DNA of 64,000 nt from positions 1 to 64,000 of the forward strand of contig MCFE01000174.1 in the NCBI GenBank assembly GCA_002104905.1. The letters run 5' to 3'. The notes beneath the pieces were generated by a model. The model did no database searches. It was not told the DNA's origin and was given only the letters and a program-made list of their open reading frames with translations. The first letter of the stretch is position 1. Each line of letters starts with the position of its first letter. The translations under genes and the position numbers were made by a program. Shown here in pieces: positions 57,847 through 64,000 of the stretch. The DNA is from Basidiobolus meristosporus CBS 931.73. Its lineage: Eukaryota; Basidiobolomycota; Basidiobolomycetes; Basidiobolales; Basidiobolaceae.

Positions 57847-60800
57847 GTGCCAATGGAAATAGATGCTATGCAGAAGAATCCTAACTCAGAAGAATGCAAG
57901 AAGAGAGGACTTTGCTTCAGTTGCCACCAGCAGGGACATGTTGCAAAGTACTGCCTTCAGAGAAGAAATGGACACCAGCCATTAAGAATCTTTAACCATA
58001 TTGAGGCCCTGGAGCATAGTAACATGGAGGATGAGCTTAAAGAGGACTCAAAACTCACCTTCCAGATGACAGAAGAATACCTATCTCAGATGACCTCAAA
58101 CTCAGGAAAGCTATTATACTTGAATGAAGTAATCAATGGAGTACCTGCCAAGATCATGGTTGACTCAGGAGCATTGCATGAGTACATATCAGCGCAATTT
58201 GCTTTGAAAGCTGGAATCAACTTGGAACCCACCAAATCAAATTCAGTCTCAACAGCTGATGGGTACTCTCACATAACCAACCATATAACTAAGCCAGTAA
58301 GAATGAAGATCAATGACTATGAAGAAGATCTACAGGCCTATATATTTGGGAACTGCAAGTTTGAACTTGTACTTGGGAAAACCTGGCTATTTTGTTGTAA
58401 TCCATCAATCAACTGGAGTACTCATGCTACTCAGATCCAGAAGGACAACAAGACTTATGAGCTATTACCTGGCAGACTGGATTTTTACTTGGTCAATTCC
58501 AGTGTGTGTGAAACAAGTGAACTCAGCAAGACATGGTTCTTTAGAGCACTAAGAAAAGGCACTTAGATGTTCCTCATGGCAGTATTACAGGAGGATTCCT
58601 CTACTCCAGAAACCTGGTAAGGTCCAGACTCTTTTGAAGGAAAATTCAGACATACTACCATATGAGCTTGTAAGCCTACCCACAGTCAGAGATGTAGATC
58701 ATGCCATTAAAACAGGATATAGCCCTCCAGTGATGAAGACACCCTACAGAATGAGTCCATTGGAGTTGGAAGAGATGAAGAGATACATGTATCAGTTACT
58801 GGAGCAAGGATATATCAGACCCAGCAAGTCATCTTGGGGAGCACCAGTACTTTTTGTGAAGAAGAAGGATGGAACACTTAGGATGTGCATTGACTACAGA
58901 GCCCTCAACTCAGTTACTGTGAAGAATAAGTACCCCATACCTTGGATTGGTGAGCTTTTGGACCAGCTCAATGGAACCACTATTTTCAGCAGGATTGACC
59001 CAATGTCAGGATACAACCAGATTAGGGTAAAGCAAGAAAACATCCCTAAGAGAGCATTCAGGACCAGATATGGACATTACAAGTACTTAGTCATGAGTTT
59101 TGGCCTCATCAATGCCCCTGCAGCATTCATGACCCTGATTCAGACTGTCTTCCAAGAGTACTTAGACAAGGTTGTGATAATCTACCTAGATGATATATTG
59201 ATATACAGCAAGACAGATGAGGACCACTTGGTGCACATTGAAAAGGTCTTGAAGAGGCTAAGAGAGAACAAACTATATAGGAAGCTACCAAAGTGGGAAT
59301 TCTTCAAGGAACACATTGATTATCTGGGACACATAGTAACTAGCACAGGAGTAACCTCAGACCCTGAGAAGGTTGAAGTTATCAAGAATCTGAAGCAACA
59401 CCGTAGCATATGAGCTCAGATTGTTCCTTGGAATAGTTTCCTATTATTGGAGATTTGTCAAGTCCTTTGCAAGTGTTGCAGCCCCCTTGACTGATATCCT
59501 CAAGAAAGACAATACCTACAAGTAGGACATAGCTTGTGAGACTGCCTTCCAGATGTTCAAGAATGAACTTGCAAAGCTACCAAGCTTAAGAATACCTGAC
59601 CTCAGAAAAGAGTTCACTCTGTGCACAGATGCTTCAGATTATGCAATTGGTGGAGTGTTGAGCCAAGAACACAAGGGAAAGAACTACCCTGTTGCCTTTG
59701 AACCCAAGAAACTGAACTCAGCAGAACAAAACTATGCAGTGCATGAAAAGGAGGTGCATGCTATAATACACTGTTTGAAGACATGGAGATGCTATATTGA
59801 AGGAGTCAAATGCACTGTGAAGACTGATCATGCCTCCCTCAAGTATATACTTACTCAGAAGGTACTCTCTAGACAAATGACAAAATGGAGTGAATATATT
59901 CGGCAATTTGATTGGGCAATTGTCTACTGCCCTGGAAAAGACAACATGGTTGCTGACACCTTATCAAGATTAGAACAAGTTGCACAACTCAACTTGGTGC
60001 ATGAATTAGATTTGCCTAGCCTATTACCAAAGTACTTGAAGCACCAAGCCATTCCTAATGAGGTGGATGAAGATATCTAGAAGATAATCTGGGATGAAGC
60101 CAGCAAATTATAGTATAGGATAAAACACTCTACCAATTTGTTGATGGAAGCCCTAATGCTTATTGCCCTGATGTTGCTTGCATGGATTTAATACATAAGC
60201 TACACAATGGATATGGACATCTTGGAATTGAAGGAACCTATAGCCTTGTGTGAGCCAGAGCCTGACAGCCAAGAATGAATCATGACATTGAGAAGCTAGT
60301 GAAAACATGCTCAAATTGCCAAATCAACCAAGGCCAATCACAGAGAATTGCTGAACTCTTTCCCTTGGAGCCTGTAATACATTCAAAAGCTGGGGAATTG
60401 ACTTTAATGTAAGACTGCCAACTACCAGGAAATGCAACCATTGGATCCTAGTAGCAATTGACCATGCCACTAAATGGCCAGTGGCTAAAGCTGTATCTAT
60501 AGCCAGTGAACAAGAAGTTGCAAGTTTTATCTGCGATGAGATCCTTCACAAGTTTGGATGCCCTGTAGAGATCTTATTAAATAGAGGAGCAAATTTTATG
60601 GCAAAGACATTGGAAACTTACCTGGAAATTCAGCAGATCAAACATTTGAAAACCTTGGCATATCACCCCAGAACTAATGGAATCACTGAACAATTTGATG
60701 GATTGTTTGGAAAAATGCTGACCAAGTATGCAAATTAAGTTGTTGGTAGATGGGATGAGTATATAGACCAAATACTCTTTGCATGCAGAGTCAGAGTATA

Positions 60801-61200
60801 CAACACCACCCAACAATTGCCAGTTTACTTAGTGTATGGATGTGAACCAAGGATTCCAGGAGATCTCACACAACCAAAGCTTACAGACACCTTGGAAGAT
60901 GAGCTCAGTCAGCCAAGTAGACACCAGCAACTGGAACAAAGACGTCAAGAGGCACAGACCAAAGTATCCCAAAGTGCAGAAAAGATGAAGCAGAGATTTG
61001 ATAATGCTATAGCACCAGAAGCATTGACAGTTGGGAACTTTGTTTTGACAAGAAACAACACTTGAAAGAAGTTTGAGCCACAATGTACAGGACCATTCAA
61101 GATCATTAGAGAATGTCCATTTGCAACTTACCAAATAGTGGACTAACAAGGCAATATCCAGGAAGACTTAGTACATAGGGACAGACTCAAGCTTGCAGGA
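57847..61200 (+). pseudogene. Pol region of gypsy element 2, multiply broken
   Basis: In order: zinc knuckle CFSCHQQGHVAKYC (about 57910), protease MVDSGALHEYIS (58160), and RT with KKKDGTLRMCIDYRALN, SRIDPMSGYNQI and an intact YLDD box (about 59190). Then RNase H (FTLCTDASDYAIGGVL, 59610), integrase finger remnant (GYGHLGIEG...CSNCQ, 60210-60320) and integrase core (RTNGITEQFDG, 60670). The second integrase Asp reads Asn (LLNRGANF). Stops or shifts lie at 58564, 59411, 60078, 60736, 61063 and elsewhere. Sequence type differs clearly from gypsy element 1. Confidence 0.85.
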
Positions 61201-61651
61201 CTTGCTGATAATACTGAATCATCAAGATATTGGTATCACAAGAAAAGAGATTCAGGAGAACCCTGTCTACTTTGGTAGGGGAGAATGTTATGATCTGCTG
61301 CTTGAATGTTTAAGTTAGATCAGTTATTAATCAAATCAATCATTAGATGTTTAGCTTATCAGTATATCAATATTATCTATCTTATCAGTAGCATTAGTCA
61401 GCAAACAAATCAGCAGATCATTATCTGACAAAATAGATATATTAAGTAGGAACTTATTGGGTGACAATGGTGCAATCAAATGAGTCATAAGCTACAGCCA
61501 ACATTAGGAAATACAATTAGTCCATAATTAATCTGGAAAATGTATTTAAGGTGCTGCTGGAACCTCAATAAAGATCAGTTCAAGCTTTAGTCAATATAAT
61601 ACTTGCTAAACTCCCTATTACTCTGCAACTCTTATACCAAAACTTGTAACA

Positions 61652-62660
61652 AATGTAAAGGGGTTTCTTAAAGTGGTCTCTAAAGAGGTCATTAGACTAA
61701 AGGGTGTCTTTAGCTTAAAGTGGTCTCTTAGAGAGGACTTTTCAATAGAAAAGTGGTAGTTTTCTTGTAGAACTTAGATTGAGTTGTTGTGAGCTTTGCA
61801 GCCACCTAATAAAAAAATGTTAGGAAAAGGCCAGCAAAATGCCATTATTATATCAGCTGAAATCAAGTTTTTCAAAATTGACAACTGTCAATATCTCTGT
61901 TGTTGGCTGATAGGCAGACAAGGAAACAAGTTCTTCAGGAGGAGACTATGCCTACTAGAATCCACACCAAGTTTGGTAATTAACTGTCAATTACTTTCAT
62001 CAAAAATTGGATTTGAGATTTTGAACCAAAACACCAGCTGAATACCAGCAAAATACCAGCTGAAAATCAGATGAGTCCTAAGTTTGGGATTATTCATAGG
62101 CATCTCTTCACTGATGCAGTCATGATCAAATTCAGAATACTCAACAGTGCAAGGAACGCAGGTGAAGTCTTATAGTCTTTACATTTGTAATTGTAGTGCA
62201 GAGACTTTAGAAAGAGAGGCTCTTATAATTTTTAGCTGGGGAAGTCACTTATTTGAAAATTCTGAAGGATCACAGTTTTTGGGCAATTGTGCAAGCAATA
62301 CCCAGGATAAAAGCTAATATTTTGCAGTGGCACAGATTGGACATAGGCTCAGCATCTGTGAAAATATCACGCAAATTGATTGGCTAGTTTAAAAGTTACA
62401 TGCAATCAAAGTCACCATAGTAATCCTAGCAATAGATGTATAGTAAATATGGTTATTAAGCTCTGTTGATCAAAACTCCTCAAGTACTGCGTCCAATGGG
62501 CTGTAATTAGAATCATGTATCAACTACTAAGTGTTCTGCATGATATAATATTTTTAAGTGGATTGCTAGTCAGGGTCATGAGCTTTTGTCCTTCAAATTT
62601 GAAATTTCTTGATCTTTCATTTGTGCATTACGATAGCAAAAGCAAAATAAAGAAATGGGT
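61652..62660 (-). repeat. Repeat E, copy 2 (inverted), with repeat R inside
   Basis: 61652-61790 is the minisatellite (units like TAAAGTGGTCTCTAAAG). 61795-62095 matches repeat R at 23161. About 62100-62650 matches 41630-42160 in inverse orientation. Confidence 0.45.
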
Positions 62661-62682
62661 GCAATATTGGTTTTGAGAGATT

Positions 62683-63274
62683 AGACCTGTTCTGTTGGAT
62701 AGTGCTACATTGAGCCATGAGTGCCAAATGATGCCATAGTGTGCCAGAGAGGTCAAGTGAGCCTATAATTGGCCACAGAGTGTGAAACATAGCTCTGCAT
62801 CTTCATGTAAAGCGGCCCCTGTGTTTCACCCATTGCGCAGGAGAAAATCCATTTTTTGACCTTTTTTAGTGGACCAATGTAGCTCAGGATGTGAAAAAGC
62901 ACAGGAGAACTGAAGATATGCATCAGTTACTCAATACCCATGGCACTCCAAATCTAGCTCCTGTAGCTTGTATCATGTCACAAAAATGAATGGCACTATC
63001 TTGGTCCACTGGTACTATCTGGCACTTTATTTAAATATTAGCCCTAAAGTAAGATCTATACAAAGTACTTATAGTGGCAGATAGTACCAGTGTAAGGTCA
63101 AAAAATGGATTTTCACCAACACAATGGGTGAAACACACGGGCTGCTTTGCATGAAGATGTAGAGCTATGTTTCACACTCTGTGGCCAGGTAGAGGCTCAC
63201 TTGGCCTCTCTGGCACACTATGGCATCATTTGGCACGCATGGCTCAATGTGGCACTATCCAACAGAACAAGTCT
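62683..63274. mobile_element. Foldback MITE family B, copy 2
   Basis: 592 bases, ends AGACCTGTTCTGTTGGATAG and CTATCCAACAGAACAAGTCT, ATT duplicated on both sides (62680-62682, 63275-63277). The inverted arms are shortened in the centre compared with copy 1. Confidence 0.8.
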
Positions 63275-64000
63275 ATTGTAGTGATGGAATACTTTTCATT
63301 ACTACAAATCCCTCAACAATAAATTATTTTCCCTTTTATTAGTTTACCAACTTGTTGATTAGTGTGATCACTGCTACCTGCTGCTACCTGAACTTCCAAT
63401 CCCAGACCACAGGACACTCCCTGGAAACCACCCTGACAGCCAACCAGCATTAGAGGCACTGCTGGTGAGGAACACTCATTGGAGGTATCATGGTATTGTA
63501 TTTGACAGTTTCCCAAGCTTGTTCTTGTACAGGCAAAGATACTTTTCACTCTTTGTTAATATTGACCACAGCTGCATTCTTACCAAATCCCTACTGGTGG
63601 AGTTTACTGTTTTTTAGACTTTAGAAGCTCTAGCACTGAGGCATCTCAAAGGATGCTGGACCCAGCACATACTTATGATTAGATGCTAGGCAAGTTGGGG
63701 ATTGTAGCTCAATAGTTTTCCCTTGACAAGCTTGTGGCTTTATTCTCCTTTACACTAGAGTAAAGACAGAACCCAAGTATTCCCAGCAAGCTTTTGCCAG
63801 AGGTTATTGCATGCAGTGAATACTCCAAGCACATAACACTTAAGAAGTACTGAACATATCCCTTCTTTGAGCTTTTAGATCAGACCCATGATCCCTTAAT
63901 TATTCCCCAATATTCCTTACTTAGTGTTACTGTTGTATTACTTCTACAAAGGTATAAATTCTGAGCTTTGTTATGAATAAACAACAGACCAATTATTATC
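63275..64000. other. Repeat-like right edge, no gene recognised
   Basis: Contains GTATAAATT at about 63952 and AATAAAC at about 63977, which could be the promoter and poly(A) part of another LTR running out of the window. No coding frame supportable. Confidence 0.3.

Larger units (their letters stand above)
56748..61651 (+). mobile_element. Ty3/gypsy retrotransposon 2, old and decayed
   Basis: LTRs 56748-57116 (TGTAATGATC...TTGTAACA) and 61286-61651 (TGTTATGATC...TTGTAACA) differ at many sites. A primer-site-like TGGTAGCAGC follows the 5' LTR and a purine tract (GGTAGGGGAGAA) precedes the 3' LTR. No matching target duplication (AAAAG versus AATGT). It lies inside a minisatellite. Confidence 0.88.

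Overview
The window is nuclear DNA from a eukaryote, most likely a filamentous fungus. The genes have short GT-AG introns of about 55-72 bases, compact fungal-type C2H2 zinc-finger proteins, a mitochondrial uS17 gene, and a right half packed with LTR retrotransposons and DNA transposons. A Mediator MED25 gene, which many yeasts lack, hints at an early-diverging lineage, but the sequence does not settle the species.

Left half (1 to about 23 kb), gene-bearing: a broken gene fragment at the left edge; a five-exon sigma-like glutathione S-transferase (2462-3333, +); three related two-finger C2H2 regulators (5508-6080 -, 17082-17690 -, 19208-19864 +); and a compact cluster of MED25 (9360-12534 -, ten exons), a heat-shock-factor-binding-protein-like gene (12987-13392 +) and mitochondrial ribosomal protein uS17m (13790-14124 -). 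MED25 and the HSBP1-like gene are divergent over 452 bases. A single 347-base solo LTR lies at 15194-15540. The spacers are long and mostly show nothing I recognise.

Right half (about 23-64 kb), transposon block: no host gene is recognisable. It holds decayed Ty1/copia copies, two Ty3/gypsy elements (a young one at 46711-53484 with 387-base LTRs and target duplication CACAG, and an old one at 56748-61651), several solo LTRs, a CACTA/tnp2-like element with a divergent accessory ORF, and a PIF/Harbinger-like DDE transposase family. The Harbinger-like family has at least two groups of short non-autonomous relatives (MITEs) that share its AGACTTGTTCC-type ends and 3-base target duplications. Many insertions are nested with readable target duplications, so their relative order can be worked out.

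Best leads: the young gypsy element has an extra, unrecognised ORF after pol. All four of its nonsense codons in pol and the extra ORF, the protease Asp-to-Asn change, and four of five LTR differences fit CpG transitions, which suggests cytosine-methylation-driven (or RIP-like) decay. Several LTR-type regions carry arrays in heat-shock-element register. The CACTA-like and Harbinger-like elements each carry an accessory protein I cannot place.
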